NCBI GenBank assembly: GCA_945788575.1
Contig: CALZMR010000012.1
Coordinates: forward strand, 1 to 35,972
DNA from: an uncultured Woeseiaceae bacterium
GTDB lineage: Bacteria > Pseudomonadota > Gammaproteobacteria > Steroidobacterales > Woeseiaceae
DNA length: 35,972 nt
Direction of reading: 5' to 3'
A program made the translations under genes and the position numbers. The notes below the pieces were generated by a model. That model was given only the letters and a program-made list of their open reading frames with translations. It was not told the DNA's origin and did no database searches. Positions 8,546-17,569 of the stretch are shown here, one piece after another; the first letter of the stretch is position 1; every line of letters begins with the position of its first letter.

Positions 8546-9167
8546 ACCCTCGTTCAGACCCGCATCGAAGTCAGCGATCTGAACCATCACCTCGTTCCGG
8601 CGCATGAAGAACGGGGTCATCGGGCCGTCGTAGCGGGCGAAGACCGGGTTACCCACGACCTCGAGGTTTCGCTCCCCGACGAACTCCAGGAGCTCCGACT
8701 CGTTGCGCTCGTAGTTGCCGTCAGTCCATAGCCCAGTGAAGCTACGAACGGCCATCGTTCTGGCGGGCACTTCGCGGAGCCGAATGCGCGGGTCGCTCGG
8801 GCAGCGTCTCCATCGTGTAGCGTCTCTCCATGACGAAGGAGTAGATGTATTCGCCCTCTCCCGTGCTCACCGACTCGACCGGCGCCGTCATGTTCATGCG
8901 CTCGCCCACTTCCTGTGTTTCCACTGGAGCCGTCATGTTCATTTCGGTGTTCGATCGGTTATTGCCGAAGATGTAGCCGGCGAGTATCCGGAACGCCGAG
9001 TTGCCCGACTGACGCATTGAGCCATCGACGGTCACCTCCGCGACGATGTACGGCTCGTAGTGGCGGATCTCGAACCCGTCGCTCGTCTCGATGACGGTAT
9101 AGTCAGGTTGTTCCAAAGCCATTGCAGGTCCCGATATGAGTATCAGCAGGGCAAGCAGTCTCTTCAT
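8519..9167 (-). pseudogene. SOUL-family haem-binding protein, frameshifted
   Basis: The first frame (start 9167, RBS GGGGAG) encodes a signal peptide and the N-terminal two thirds of a SOUL/HBP protein: YTVIETSDGFEIRHYEPY, GNNRSNTEMNMTAPVE and EGEYIYSFVMERRYT. It then drifts into nonsense after METLPE and stops at 8742. The rest of the family sequence continues in another frame: DPRIRLREVPARTMAVRSF, a YDGPMTPFFMRRNEV end, stopping at 8519. The break is at about 8796-8803. Restoring one 5-base unit (a second CCGAG on the minus strand) would give LPEPSDPRIRL, close to the family pattern, so loss of a tandem 5-mer is the simplest explanation. It could be a real recent mutation or a sequencing error. 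The last 18 residues read past the normal family end into the convergent gene. Confidence 0.88.
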
Positions 9168-9178
9168 TACGATCTCCC

Positions 9179-9207
9179 CAAAAGATTATGGGCACGTCCC
9201 TGTGCCC
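9179..9207 (-). terminator. Possible rho-independent terminator after the fasciclin gene
   Basis: On the minus strand GGGCAC-AGGGAC-GTGCCC (9207-9190) forms a 6-bp GC-rich stem. It is followed by ATAATCTTTT, a short T-rich tail at 9189-9180, just downstream of the fasciclin gene's stop at 9221 and before the SOUL gene's ribosome binding site. The tail is interrupted, so the terminator may be leaky. Confidence 0.35.
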
Positions 9208-9220
9208 GGCGTTGGGTTTC

Positions 9221-9742
9221 TTAAGAGCCGTTAGGCAGGATCACGCTGTCGATCACGTGAATGATGCCGTTGCTGGCTTCGATGTCTGCAGCGATGACGG
9301 TTGCGTTGTCGATGCTGACGGTGCCGTCCTCGAAGGCGATCGCGATGTCTTCGCCATTGACCGTGGTGGCCGAATCGAGGCCAACAACGTCAGCGGCCGA
9401 CACGGCGCCCGGTACGACATGATATGTGAGTACGGCGATCAACTGGTCGCGATTCTCCGGCAGGAGCAGCATCTCGACCGTGCCCTCGGGCAGCTGGGCA
9501 AATGCCTCGTCCGTCGGCGCAAATACCGTGAACGGGCCGTCACCCTTCAGGGTGTCCACGAGACCGGCAGCGGTCAGGGCAGCGGCGAGCGTCTCGAACT
9601 GACCGGCGGCGACAGCAGTGTCGACGATGTCAGCGGCTTTCTGTTCATCCGCAGCGTGGTGGCCGGCCGTAGCCATTCCGGCGATAAGCGCGAACTGCGC
9701 GGCGACAACCAGCGTCAGGGACTTCAGGATCGAACGTTTCAT
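9221..9742 (-). CDS. Exported fasciclin (FAS1) domain protein
   Basis: A 173-residue protein with a clear signal peptide (basic MKR start, hydrophobic core, cleavage near MATAG). The rest is one FAS1 domain. The H1 box reads [18 protein letters not shown], the [11 protein letters not shown] segment follows, and the H2 box near the C-terminus reads [13 protein letters not shown]. All key FAS1 blocks are present and in order, and the length is standard for the single-domain bacterial proteins annotated as fasciclin/beta-Ig-H3. These are periplasmic or surface proteins usually linked to adhesion; the ligand is unknown. The ribosome binding site is CTGGAG. It lies between the NDUFA9-like gene and the SOUL pseudogene on the same strand. 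Confidence 0.95.
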   Translation of the reverse strand: MKRSILKSLTLVVAAQFALIAGMATAGHHAADEQKAADIVDTAVAAGQFETLAAALTAAGLVDTLKGDGPFTVFAPTDEAFAQLPEGTVEMLLLPENRDQLIAVLTYHVVPGAVSAADVVGLDSATTVNGEDIAIAFEDGTVSIDNATVIAADIEASNGIIHVIDSVILPNGS

Positions 9743-9854
9743 GTCGTATCTCCAGGATTGATAGTGATGTTGCGGAGAGACGGTAGCAGCGACCGACGCC
9801 GGTTCGGTTTCAACGGTGTGTGCATTTGTTTCCGGACGTTTCGCCCGGCAGACG

Positions 9855-10763
9855 TCAGCTCGACAGGTAGCTGAGCGACGTCTCGTCGAAGGCGCGCGGG
9901 TCGCGGCCGATGAGATCTCGGATCGGCTGCGGACTGCATTCGTTGCCCAGCTCGAGCATCGTCAGCTGGTCGCGGGTAACCGGGTAGAACGGCAGCCAGT
10001 CAAACAGTGTCGCACCGACCCGCATGAGCGCTGTCGGCATCGCAATCAACAGCTTGCGCCGGCCGGCCGCGGCCGCAATCCGGCGAATCATGTCATTCCA
10101 CGAGACCGCCTCGGGTCCGCCGAGTTCGTACGTTTGGCCGATCGTCTCCGGATTCCTGAGTGCCTCGACAAATGCGTCCGCCACGTCCTCGACGTGCACG
10201 GGCGACATACGGATGACTCCGGCCGATGGTCGCCAGCCCGTGTGAAAACCTACGGCGGGGATCGGCGGACGTACCATGTCGCGATACAGCTGCGTCGCGA
10301 ACTCCATGCGCCCGCGCGGATCGCCAAAGACAACTGACGGCCTCAGGACGGTCAGGTCGAAACCGGCTTCTGCTACGTAACGCTCGGCGTCGTACTTCGT
10401 GACCTGGTACGGGGTGCGCCGTGCCTCGACGCCATTGGCGCTCATGAGCACGAACCGAGTGATGCCGAGCTCGCGCGCGGCGTCGGCTACTCGCACCACG
10501 CCGTCATATTGGGTGGCCTCGAAAGTAATGCCCTTCCTGGGGAAGGCGCGCAGTATGCCGATCAGGTACATAACGGCATCGCAGCCTTCGAGCGTCTTCC
10601 GAATGGCAACCTCGTCGTCGATCGTGCCGGCTACCCGACGCGACTGCGCACTAGTATCGCCACCGTCGCGGGACAGCAGCGAAGTCTCGAAGCCGGCGCC
10701 GTGAAGCGCGTCGACGATATAGTTGCCCACAAAACCGGTACCACCAAACACAGCTACTCGCAT
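9855..10763 (-). CDS. NDUFA9-like atypical SDR, NAD(P)-binding
   Basis: A 302-residue atypical short-chain dehydrogenase. It begins with the nucleotide-binding motif [11 protein letters not shown] (residues 3-13), then has [20 protein letters not shown], a Y-x3-K pair in [11 protein letters not shown], and [11 protein letters not shown]. These blocks define the complex I NDUFA9-like branch of the extended SDRs. Bacterial members are standalone proteins often tied to quinone or membrane-lipid metabolism; a true complex I role is not shown. The ATG has an ideal AAGGAG site 8 bases upstream. It is divergent from the flavin reductase at 10929, with a 165-bp shared upstream region. Confidence 0.88.
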   Translation of the reverse strand: MRVAVFGGTGFVGNYIVDALHGAGFETSLLSRDGGDTSAQSRRVAGTIDDEVAIRKTLEGCDAVMYLIGILRAFPRKGITFEATQYDGVVRVADAARELGITRFVLMSANGVEARRTPYQVTKYDAERYVAEAGFDLTVLRPSVVFGDPRGRMEFATQLYRDMVRPPIPAVGFHTGWRPSAGVIRMSPVHVEDVADAFVEALRNPETIGQTYELGGPEAVSWNDMIRRIAAAAGRRKLLIAMPTALMRVGATLFDWLPFYPVTRDQLTMLELGNECSPQPIRDLIGRDPRAFDETSLSYLSS

Positions 10764-10865
10764 TGTCGCTACTCCTTGGCTCGATAGAGGCCGTGGCCTT
10801 GCTCGACCGGACGCTGACCGGGCTCGAGCAGACCAGAATCACACCGCTGGCCGAGGCCTGCTCGG

Positions 10866-10893
10866 TTGACATCGGGTTCGCATACTATACAAA
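10866..10893 (+). promoter_or_regulatory. Candidate promoter for the flavin reductase/MBOAT operon
   Basis: A perfect -35 hexamer TTGACA lies at 10866-10871. The best-spaced -10 is TACAAA at 10888-10893 (16 bp); the better-looking TATACA at 10886-10891 has only a 14-bp spacer. The element sits 36 bases before the ATG at 10929, in the gap between divergent genes. Confidence 0.4.
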
Positions 10894-10928
10894 CTCCGGG
10901 CCTCCCGTAGTCAGCGACCCCTTAATCG

Positions 10929-11399
10929 ATGAAACAGCTCCGGCAATGCCTCGGCCGGTTCGCCACAGGCGTAACGGTCGTCACCTGCTCGGACGCGGCT
11001 GGGAATCCTTACGGCATAACCGCCAACAGCTTCAGCTCCGTCTCGCTGGAGCCGCCGCTCGTGCTGTGGAACATCGCGAAGATATCCAACTCACTGCAGG
11101 CCTATCTGGACGCGACGCACTTCGCAATCCACGTACTCACCGCCGAACAGGAGTTCCTCGCCGAGCATTTCGCTCAAACGGATCATTCGCGCTACGACAA
11201 CATCGCCTACGACTTTTCCGAGACGGGCGTTCCATTGTTGCCTGACGTGTTGGCGAGATTCGACTGCCGCACTGCCGACATCTACGAAGGCGGCGATCAC
11301 TACATCATCGTCGGCGAGATCGAGAACCACCTGTTCGACGACGGTGAGCCACTGCTCTTCTATCGCGGGGACTATCGCAGGGTAGAGCATCCGGGATAA
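10929..11399 (+). CDS. Flavin reductase family protein (HpaC/DIM6-NTAB type)
   Basis: A 156-residue flavin reductase with the standard blocks of the short two-component monooxygenase reductases: RFATGVTVVTCSD near the start, GITANSFSSVSLEPPLVLWNI, the His-containing HFAIHVLTAEQEFLAEHFA, and the end motif GDHYIIVGEIENH...PLLFYRGDYR. Such enzymes reduce FMN or FAD with NAD(P)H and hand the reduced flavin to a monooxygenase. No monooxygenase lies next to it; instead the MBOAT gene follows after three bases, so co-transcription may be incidental. It is distinct in sequence from the other flavin-reductase-like gene at 5729. Confidence 0.92.
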   Translation: MKQLRQCLGRFATGVTVVTCSDAAGNPYGITANSFSSVSLEPPLVLWNIAKISNSLQAYLDATHFAIHVLTAEQEFLAEHFAQTDHSRYDNIAYDFSETGVPLLPDVLARFDCRTADIYEGGDHYIIVGEIENHLFDDGEPLLFYRGDYRRVEHPG

Positions 11400-11402
11400 T
11401 CC

Positions 11403-12818
11403 TTGGCGTTTAACTCCCTAACTTTTCTGATCTTCTTTGCGGTCGTTCTGGGGCTGCATTCCCTGCCGCTGCAGTGGCACGTCAAGAAAACCAATCTGCT
11501 GCTGGCGAGCTACATCTTCTACGCCGCCTGGAATCCGCCGTTCGTACTATTGCTGTGGATCTCCACGATGACGGACTGGTTCGCGGCGAAGCGGATGACG
11601 GAGTCCGAAGGCGGTAGACGACGGCTTTGGCTGATCCTGTCGATCGTCGTCAACTTAGGCCTGCTCGGCTACTTCAAATACGGCAGCTTCCTCGAAGAGA
11701 ACTTCGCGGTGCTGCTGAGCATGGCCGGCATCGACTATGGTGTGTCTGCCGGCAGCATCATCCTGCCGCTCGGCATCAGCTTCTACACCTTCCAGTCGAT
11801 GTCCTACAGCATCGACGTGTACCGGCGGAATATCAAACCCGCCGATTCGATGCTCGACTTCGCCCTCTACGTATCGTTCTTCCCGCAGCTCGTGGCCGGC
11901 CCCATTCTGCGTGCCGGCTACTTCATGACGCAGCTCCTCGAGGACAACAAGGATCGGGTTGCCGACTTCGGCTGGGGCATCGCACTGATCGTCGTCGGCA
12001 TGTTCGAAAAGGTCGTACTTGCCGACGGGCTGCTGGCGCCGGTTGTCGAGGACGTCTACGGCGCCGCGAGCGATGCGAGCACGATCGACGCCTGGATCGG
12101 CACGCTTGCATTCGCGGGCCAGATCTTCTTCGACTTCAACGGCTACTCGGTCATCGCAGTCGGCCTCGCCCGTTGCCTCGGCTTCCGGGTGCCGTGGAAT
12201 TTCCTGTCGCCGTACGCCGCTATCGGCTTCTCGGACTTCTGGCGCCGCTGGCACGTGACACTGTCGGCATGGCTCCGTGACTACCTCTATATCTCGCTCG
12301 GCGGCAACCGTATCGGTCGCGTCCGCACCTATGTGAACCTCGCCGTCACCATGCTGCTCGGCGGACTCTGGCACGGTGCGTCGTGGCTGTTCGTGATCTG
12401 GGGCGGCCTGCACGGGCTGCTGCTGGTCCTCGAGCGACTGGCACACCGGTTGTTCGGCGGCGTCGAATTCTTCAAGACCGGCTTCGCGCGCGTTCTGCTC
12501 GGCTTGCTGACCTTCGCTCTGGTTTGCCTGACGTGGGTGTTCTTCCGCGCGGAGAGCTTGGACGCGGCGACGGGACTGCTGAGCGTCATGCTCATGCCCG
12601 CGTCGGGACTCGGGGTCATCGACCTGAGTCAGGTGCTGACCGTCCTCGGTGTGATCGGCGCGCTGCTCGGCACTCACTGGTTCATGCGCAACCGCGAGTT
12701 CGGCTCGATGCTGAAGAGCCTGCCCTGGCCTGCGATCGGCATGATCCTCGCGGCGATGCTGATCGCGATACTGCTTTCTCCTGGAGAGGAACGTGACTTC
12801 ATCTACTTCGAGTTCTGA
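11403..12818 (+). CDS. MBOAT family O-acyltransferase (AlgI/PatA-like)
   Basis: A 471-residue polytopic membrane protein with about ten hydrophobic segments. The MBOAT signatures are present: LPLGISFYTFQSMSYSIDVY, FPQLVAGPI, the FSDFWRRWHVTLSAWLRDYLY block, and the invariant His H324 in GGLWHGASW. I accept a TTG start at 11403 because the protein then opens AFNSLTFLIFF, the common family N-terminus (M-x-FNS-x2-F), and no other start fits. MBOAT proteins move an acyl group, usually acetate, across the inner membrane onto a polysaccharide, with an SGNH-type partner. The next gene is such a partner, so O-acetylation of an exopolysaccharide, cell-wall or O-antigen sugar is likely. No glycosyltransferase genes are nearby, so the acceptor is unknown. 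Confidence 0.93.
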   Translation: MAFNSLTFLIFFAVVLGLHSLPLQWHVKKTNLLLASYIFYAAWNPPFVLLLWISTMTDWFAAKRMTESEGGRRRLWLILSIVVNLGLLGYFKYGSFLEENFAVLLSMAGIDYGVSAGSIILPLGISFYTFQSMSYSIDVYRRNIKPADSMLDFALYVSFFPQLVAGPILRAGYFMTQLLEDNKDRVADFGWGIALIVVGMFEKVVLADGLLAPVVEDVYGAASDASTIDAWIGTLAFAGQIFFDFNGYSVIAVGLARCLGFRVPWNFLSPYAAIGFSDFWRRWHVTLSAWLRDYLYISLGGNRIGRVRTYVNLAVTMLLGGLWHGASWLFVIWGGLHGLLLVLERLAHRLFGGVEFFKTGFARVLLGLLTFALVCLTWVFFRAESLDAATGLLSVMLMPASGLGVIDLSQVLTVLGVIGALLGTHWFMRNREFGSMLKSLPWPAIGMILAAMLIAILLSPGEERDFIYFEF

Positions 12819-13806
12819 GTCGCCTCCCTGGGCGTACGTCTGGGCTCTGGCGGTCGTATTGACTCTGGTCGTCGTCGGCGGCTGGGAGCTGATGCTTCGC
12901 GGCGCCGATCTGGGCCCCGAGTACCAGGACAACCGATCGCTCTGGGCGGACCAGCGACACCGTCTGAATGGTCTCGACGAGAACGCGATCGTGATCCTCG
13001 GCGCGTCGAGAGCTCAGCGCGCGATCGACGTAGACACGCTAAGCGCGGAGCTCGGCAGGCCGGTCGTGCAGCTGTCAGTCGAGGGCACGTCGGCCCTCGT
13101 CATGCTCGAGAACCTCGCCGTGGACCCGCGCTTTCGGGGCACGATCCTGTACTCGGTCGCGCCGCCCTTCACGTTCAATCGATTACAACCGCGCGTCGAC
13201 AACGGCCGGCAGCGTGAGTGGCTCGACTACTATCTGGGGCAACAGCGCTCCGAACAGATCGAGCAGTCGCTGCGACTCTGGTTCCAGGGGCGCCTCGCGC
13301 TTCTGTCGGGCGACGCCCGGCTGACGCGCGTCATCCCCTCACTCATTTCCGAGGGGGGATTCCCCGAGCGAGATCAGAAGACGACGTTAGCAAATCGGGT
13401 CGTGCTGATGGACTACGCAAAGATGCCGGTCGAGGCCGACGAGATCGGCATGATGCAACTCTATCTCGAACACTCGGCGCCGTACGAGCGCGACGAGTGG
13501 CTCGCAACGCTCAACCTGTTCCGGGTGCTCGTCCAGGCTCTGCGCGGCAAAGGCAGCGAGGTCATCTTTCTGCGACTGCCATCCGGTGAGCAGGTCAGCG
13601 CGCTCGAGGGCGTGATGTATCCGCGCGCACGCTACTGGAACGACATGGAGAACAACCTGAACGCCGGCTTCATCCATTCGGATGACGTACCGGCCATGCA
13701 GGGCTACGTCAGCGTAGACGGCTCGCACATCGAGTCGGAGCGGATCGTCGAATTCACGGAAGTGCTTGCCGAGGAACTGCGCCGAGAACTCGTTTCGACC
13801 AGGTAG
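12793..13806 (+). CDS. Membrane-anchored SGNH-like partner of the MBOAT
   Basis: A 337-residue protein with one N-terminal membrane anchor (about residues 12-34). The periplasmic domain carries an SGNH/DHHW-like signature: IVILGASRAQRAID contains the nucleophile Ser in G-A-S, and the C-terminal VDGSHIESE supplies the Asp-x-x-His pair. The start is GTG at 12793, behind a strong GGAGAGGA site lying inside the MBOAT gene, giving a 26-bp overlap and probable translational coupling. SGNH-like proteins paired with MBOATs (as in AlgI with AlgX/AlgJ, or PatA with PatB) perform or assist the final sugar acetylation in the periplasm. The middle of the protein resembles no family I can name. Confidence 0.82.
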   Translation: MTSSTSSSESPPWAYVWALAVVLTLVVVGGWELMLRGADLGPEYQDNRSLWADQRHRLNGLDENAIVILGASRAQRAIDVDTLSAELGRPVVQLSVEGTSALVMLENLAVDPRFRGTILYSVAPPFTFNRLQPRVDNGRQREWLDYYLGQQRSEQIEQSLRLWFQGRLALLSGDARLTRVIPSLISEGGFPERDQKTTLANRVVLMDYAKMPVEADEIGMMQLYLEHSAPYERDEWLATLNLFRVLVQALRGKGSEVIFLRLPSGEQVSALEGVMYPRARYWNDMENNLNAGFIHSDDVPAMQGYVSVDGSHIESERIVEFTEVLAEELRRELVSTR

Positions 13807-13823
13807 GTCGGTTAAGCGGGCCG

Positions 13824-14729
13824 TTACGGTTGTTCCGGCGGTGTCGCTCCTCCCGGCTCCGAACCCCTCCGATCCGTCCAGTCCTTGCGAAGCAACCAAC
13901 CGGCGCCGCCGGTCAGGCCTGCGAATAGGAACAACAACACCCGGCCGGCGGACTTTCGGACGTCGGCTTCGGACTCCAACTCCTCCAACCCGCTCCAGTC
14001 CCCGCGCGCCCCGGTTGCCCGAAGATACTGAAGCCCCTCAAGGACGTCGGGTCGTACCATCAAGACAGATCCCGAATCAGCTCTGCGGTCCTGCATGTAG
14101 ACATACCGATCGCGTTTCAACCTGGCCATTTCGCTGCTGCTCGCGTACCAGGACGTATAGCTCCAGCGATTTGCGACGCTCTCGTAGCCGGCCGCGCCGA
14201 CCGGAACGGCCAACGTCAGCATCAGAGCAGGAATCATGGCGACGCTGATTGCTGGCCGTCCCGTGCGGTAAACCCAATAGGCACCCACCGCCGCCAGCAC
14301 GCCGAGGAACAAATACTTCTCTGCTGTGTGTGTCGGGTCCCAGGGGAGGGGAATCGAGGGCGCATACGCGGGCAACTCGATCGTGTTCACGGCGAACGCA
14401 ACAATGAGCGCGGCAACGACTAGCGCCGCAGCGGCCATGCCGAGGAATACGGTCAATGGCAGGTGCGGCCGGCGAGAGAACACCAACGTCAACGCACTTT
14501 CGATGGACGGAAGGTCGGCCCGTCTGCGCCAAGCCGCGTTCGACGAGAACCAAGAGAGTACGCCGACGACGATGGTTATTAGGACGCCCTTGCTCAGCCT
14601 TGACCACTCGCCGTCAGCGACGAGCTCCGCCACGTTCGCCAGGAATGCGAGGACCAGACCGAGTAAGCCGAGACTCAGCAAGGCGCTGATGAGCAACAGC
14701 ATGATCGCAATGATGGATCGCATGGTCAT
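13824..14729 (-). CDS. Polytopic membrane protein of unknown function
   Basis: A 301-residue protein with about six membrane segments: near 5-33, 47-64, 92-116, 138-157, 164-186 and 264-283. Between the last two is a soluble loop of about 75 residues. This loop contains SYTSWYASSSEMARLKRDRYVYMQ-type sequence followed by an acidic stretch; given the position it may be extracytoplasmic. The C-terminal tail is short, charged and Pro-rich. An alternative ATG lies two codons in (14723). I do not recognise the family. It is convergent with the SGNH gene (17-bp gap) and separated from the amidohydrolase upstream by 129 bp containing a 6-bp hairpin, so it may be its own transcription unit. Confidence 0.75.
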   Translation of the reverse strand: MTMRSIIAIMLLLISALLSLGLLGLVLAFLANVAELVADGEWSRLSKGVLITIVVGVLSWFSSNAAWRRRADLPSIESALTLVFSRRPHLPLTVFLGMAAAALVVAALIVAFAVNTIELPAYAPSIPLPWDPTHTAEKYLFLGVLAAVGAYWVYRTGRPAISVAMIPALMLTLAVPVGAAGYESVANRWSYTSWYASSSEMARLKRDRYVYMQDRRADSGSVLMVRPDVLEGLQYLRATGARGDWSGLEELESEADVRKSAGRVLLFLFAGLTGGAGWLLRKDWTDRRGSEPGGATPPEQP

Positions 14730-14858
14730 ACCTGCCAGACGAATTTCGGCCGGGCTTTGTCAGCCCGTGCCGCTATCAGACAGTTTAGTCGAATCAGCAC
14801 GGAGGATAGCCGTGACCCTGAAGGAGCCCGAGTACGTTCGGACTTGCGGAGCGAAGGT

Positions 14859-16604
14859 TTAGAACCGAACCAGCCTGCCCGGCCTTGCCCCGGTCAGCGA
14901 ATCCGACGCAATCACCTGTTCACCGGCGACGAGCGTGGCAATGAAGCCATTGGCGTCCTGCAGCAGGCGCTGACCGCCGGCCGGTAAGTCCTGAACCATG
15001 TGCGGCGCGTTCAGTGACAGCCCGGCGTAGTCGATCACATTGATGTCGGCGCGTTGTCCGACCGCAATTCGTCCACGATCTTCGAGCCCGAGATAGTCAC
15101 CCGCGTCCGCGGTCAACATCTGCACGGCGCGGGCGAGATCGATCCGGCCGCGCTCGCGGTCACGCGTCCAGTGCGTTAGCAGATAGGCGGGGAAGCTGGC
15201 GTCGCAGATTGTGCCGACGTGCGCGCCGCCATCTGAAAGCCCAACGAGTGCGTTGGGATGCGTGAGCATCGTGTGCACGTTGTCGTAGGAGAATTCGGTG
15301 TAGTTGTAGATCGGGAAGTAGATGAGCTGCCGGCCGTCGAGTTCGAGACAGACGTCGTAGAGCCTGTCCATGATCGGCACGCCGTCACGCATGGCCTCGG
15401 CGCCGAGTGACTGTTCCTGCCCCTGCTCGTAGTCTGGGTTCTCGCCGAGTCGGAACAGCTTGAACGCCAGCGTGTCGATCTCGCTGATGACACGGTCGAC
15501 GATCGGTGGCACCGACGAGCCTTCACCCGACAGCTTGATAGGGGTTTCGGCCAGGCAGCGCGCCTTGAATTCCGGATCGCGCATGATCGCCGCTCGCTCG
15601 TCGAGCGGCTTGTCCTTGATGGCGAGATAGGAAGGTTGCGCGAGTATCGGATGAAACGTGCAGTCCAGACCGCTGAAGACGCCGATCGCGCGTGGGGCCA
15701 CCTGCACCCGGAAGTCGATGCCGTCGGCGTTCAGGCGCTCGGTCTCCGAGAGGATTCGGCGCCACTGGTCCGGAGCGAAGTCGCGCTGCATCAGCGAGAT
15801 CGAACACGGCCGGCCGCCGGCCCTCGCGAACGCTTCCAACACGGCGAATTCCGCATCGAACTGATCGCCTTCGCGTTCCAGATTGAAGTCGTTGACGGCC
15901 TGCAGCACTCCCCGCGAGCGTCCTTTGAGCGCGGAGGCAATACCTGCCAGTTCACCGGCGGTCGCTTCCGAGGACGGTGTCCAGTCTCCGTCCGCCGTGC
16001 GATGCACGTCGCTGCGCCCGGTCGAGAAGCCGGCCGCGCCTGCCTCCATGGCCTCGGCCACGATGTCGCGCATCGCGCGAATGTCGTCTTCGGTCGCAGG
16101 CTCGTTGCAGGATGCGCGCTCGCCCATGACGTAGACGCGGATCGGATCGTGTACCGCCATGACGGCGAAATCGATCGAGTGCGGTTTCGCGTCGATGTGG
16201 TCGAGGTATTCGGGGAACGACTCCCAGCCCCAGGAGATACCCTCGTGCAGCGCCGTGCCGGGAATGTCCTCGACGCCCTCCATGAGGCGGACAAGGCGAT
16301 CGTGGTCGGTCGGCCTCACGGGCGCGAAGCCGACGCCGCAGTTGCCGAGCACGGCGGTGGTCACGCCGAAATTGACCGACGGCTTAAGCTCCTCGTCCCA
16401 ACTGATCTGGCCGTCGTAGTGAGTGTGCAGATCGATGAAGCCCGGCGTAATGATGGCACCGGAGGCATCGAGCGTCGTTTGCGCCGCGCCGCAGCTACCG
16501 ATCTCGACGATCCGTCCGTCGCGTATGCCGATGTCGGCGGTATACGCCTCACCGCCGTTGCCGTCGTGGATCGTCCCGCCCGAAATTTTGGTGTCCAGCG
16601 TCAT
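14859..16604 (-). CDS. Amidohydrolase, N-acyl-D-amino-acid deacylase type
   Basis: A 581-residue member of the D-aminoacylase/dihydroorotase-like amidohydrolase group. The HxH metal motif is H60-T-H62 in PGFIDLHTHYD. GNCGVGFAP, the GFSTGRSD block, and the distal catalytic Asp D458 in GLSDGGAHVG follow in the usual order. The C-terminal beta domain ends GQRADINVID, another family mark. Typical D-aminoacylases are 480-500 residues, and the extra length matches the larger 'amidohydrolase family' relatives. These enzymes remove the acyl group from N-acyl-D-amino acids or related amides. The start codon lies one base after the stop of the transporter gene upstream, so uptake and hydrolysis of one substrate is a reasonable inference. 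No signal peptide is visible. Confidence 0.9.
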   Translation of the reverse strand: MTLDTKISGGTIHDGNGGEAYTADIGIRDGRIVEIGSCGAAQTTLDASGAIITPGFIDLHTHYDGQISWDEELKPSVNFGVTTAVLGNCGVGFAPVRPTDHDRLVRLMEGVEDIPGTALHEGISWGWESFPEYLDHIDAKPHSIDFAVMAVHDPIRVYVMGERASCNEPATEDDIRAMRDIVAEAMEAGAAGFSTGRSDVHRTADGDWTPSSEATAGELAGIASALKGRSRGVLQAVNDFNLEREGDQFDAEFAVLEAFARAGGRPCSISLMQRDFAPDQWRRILSETERLNADGIDFRVQVAPRAIGVFSGLDCTFHPILAQPSYLAIKDKPLDERAAIMRDPEFKARCLAETPIKLSGEGSSVPPIVDRVISEIDTLAFKLFRLGENPDYEQGQEQSLGAEAMRDGVPIMDRLYDVCLELDGRQLIYFPIYNYTEFSYDNVHTMLTHPNALVGLSDGGAHVGTICDASFPAYLLTHWTRDRERGRIDLARAVQMLTADAGDYLGLEDRGRIAVGQRADINVIDYAGLSLNAPHMVQDLPAGGQRLLQDANGFIATLVAGEQVIASDSLTGARPGRLVRF

Positions 16605-16605
16605 G

Positions 16606-17505
16606 TCACCGCCGATCGATAGCCCGCAATCCGAACACGATAAGCGCGCCTGCGATCAGATGCCAGACGCCCCAGACCGCGGCCATCGCGGCGGCGCCAC
16701 CAACGCCTTCCAATTGGGCGATGAGTATCACGATTGCCAGACCGGAGTTCTGGATACCGACCTCCATCGTCAGCGCACGTCGTATCGGCCCGTCGGCGCG
16801 CATTGCAAACCCCACTCCGGCGCCGAGCAGAAACGCCAGCGCGTTGTGCACGACGGCGATACCCAGAAGCAAGGGCAAAGCCCAGCCAAACAGCGGAAAG
16901 AAATACACGGCGCCGTAGACGATAACGGCGGCGAGCGTCAGCGAGCCGAGCAGCGCCGTGCGCTTGCGCAGTCGCTCGGCGACGTCCGGAACGCGTGCCG
17001 CTAGCAGCATGCCAGTAAGCAGCGGCAATCCGAGCAGCAGCATCGTCTGACCAAGAAACACCCACGGGCTGATGTCGAGTGTCTCAATGAGCGCAGCCGT
17101 CGGCGCATGGAGATGCGACCAGAACAGGATCGACGCCGGCGTCAATACGGCCGCGAGTACACTGGAGGTCGCCGTAAGCGCCACGGAGTACGCGACGTTG
17201 CCTCTTGCGAGAAAAGTCAGCAAGTTGGAAACCGCACCGCCGGGGCAGCAGGCGACGACGATCATCCCGAGCGCGATTGACGCGGGTACGTCGATGACGA
17301 TCACGATGAGGAAAGTAAGCAGCGGCAGGCCGACGATCTGGGTCAGCACTCCACCGACGTAAGTCAGTGGCTGCGTTTTCAGCAGCCCGAAGTCGCTGAC
17401 GCGCAGGCCCAGCGCAACGCTGAAAATCACCAGCATCAACGCCACGGCGATCCCGGCCTGACCGATCGGGTCGAGTACGATCCGTAGTTCGTCGAGGCCC
17501 TGCAT
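16606..17505 (-). CDS. Bile acid:sodium symporter (BASS) family transporter
   Basis: A 299-residue polytopic membrane protein with nine to ten hydrophobic segments. The family features are VALGLRVSDFGLL after the first helix, VACCPGGAVSNLLTFLARGNVAYSVALT in the middle (the discontinuous-helix region around CCPGG-x-x-SN), and TMEVGIQNSGLAIVI in the second crossover. These are the sodium- and substrate-binding regions of BASS/ASBT transporters. The frame extends upstream, but the ATG at 17505 gives the usual N-terminus and length. The cargo is an organic anion, not necessarily a bile acid. The amidohydrolase that follows one base later suggests an N-acyl amino acid or similar. Confidence 0.9.
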   Translation of the reverse strand: MQGLDELRIVLDPIGQAGIAVALMLVIFSVALGLRVSDFGLLKTQPLTYVGGVLTQIVGLPLLTFLIVIVIDVPASIALGMIVVACCPGGAVSNLLTFLARGNVAYSVALTATSSVLAAVLTPASILFWSHLHAPTAALIETLDISPWVFLGQTMLLLGLPLLTGMLLAARVPDVAERLRKRTALLGSLTLAAVIVYGAVYFFPLFGWALPLLLGIAVVHNALAFLLGAGVGFAMRADGPIRRALTMEVGIQNSGLAIVILIAQLEGVGGAAAMAAVWGVWHLIAGALIVFGLRAIDRR

Positions 17506-17569
17506 CGCTTGAGCCTGGCAGCAACACCAGCGGCTCGCAATCGCTTTGCTGCGGGTACACTGGGCAGCG

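Noticed and set aside
14751-14767. 6-bp hairpin CGGGCT-TTGTC-AGCCCG between the amidohydrolase and the membrane protein
   Set aside because: The stem is short and there is no T-run on either strand, so it was not listed as a terminator.
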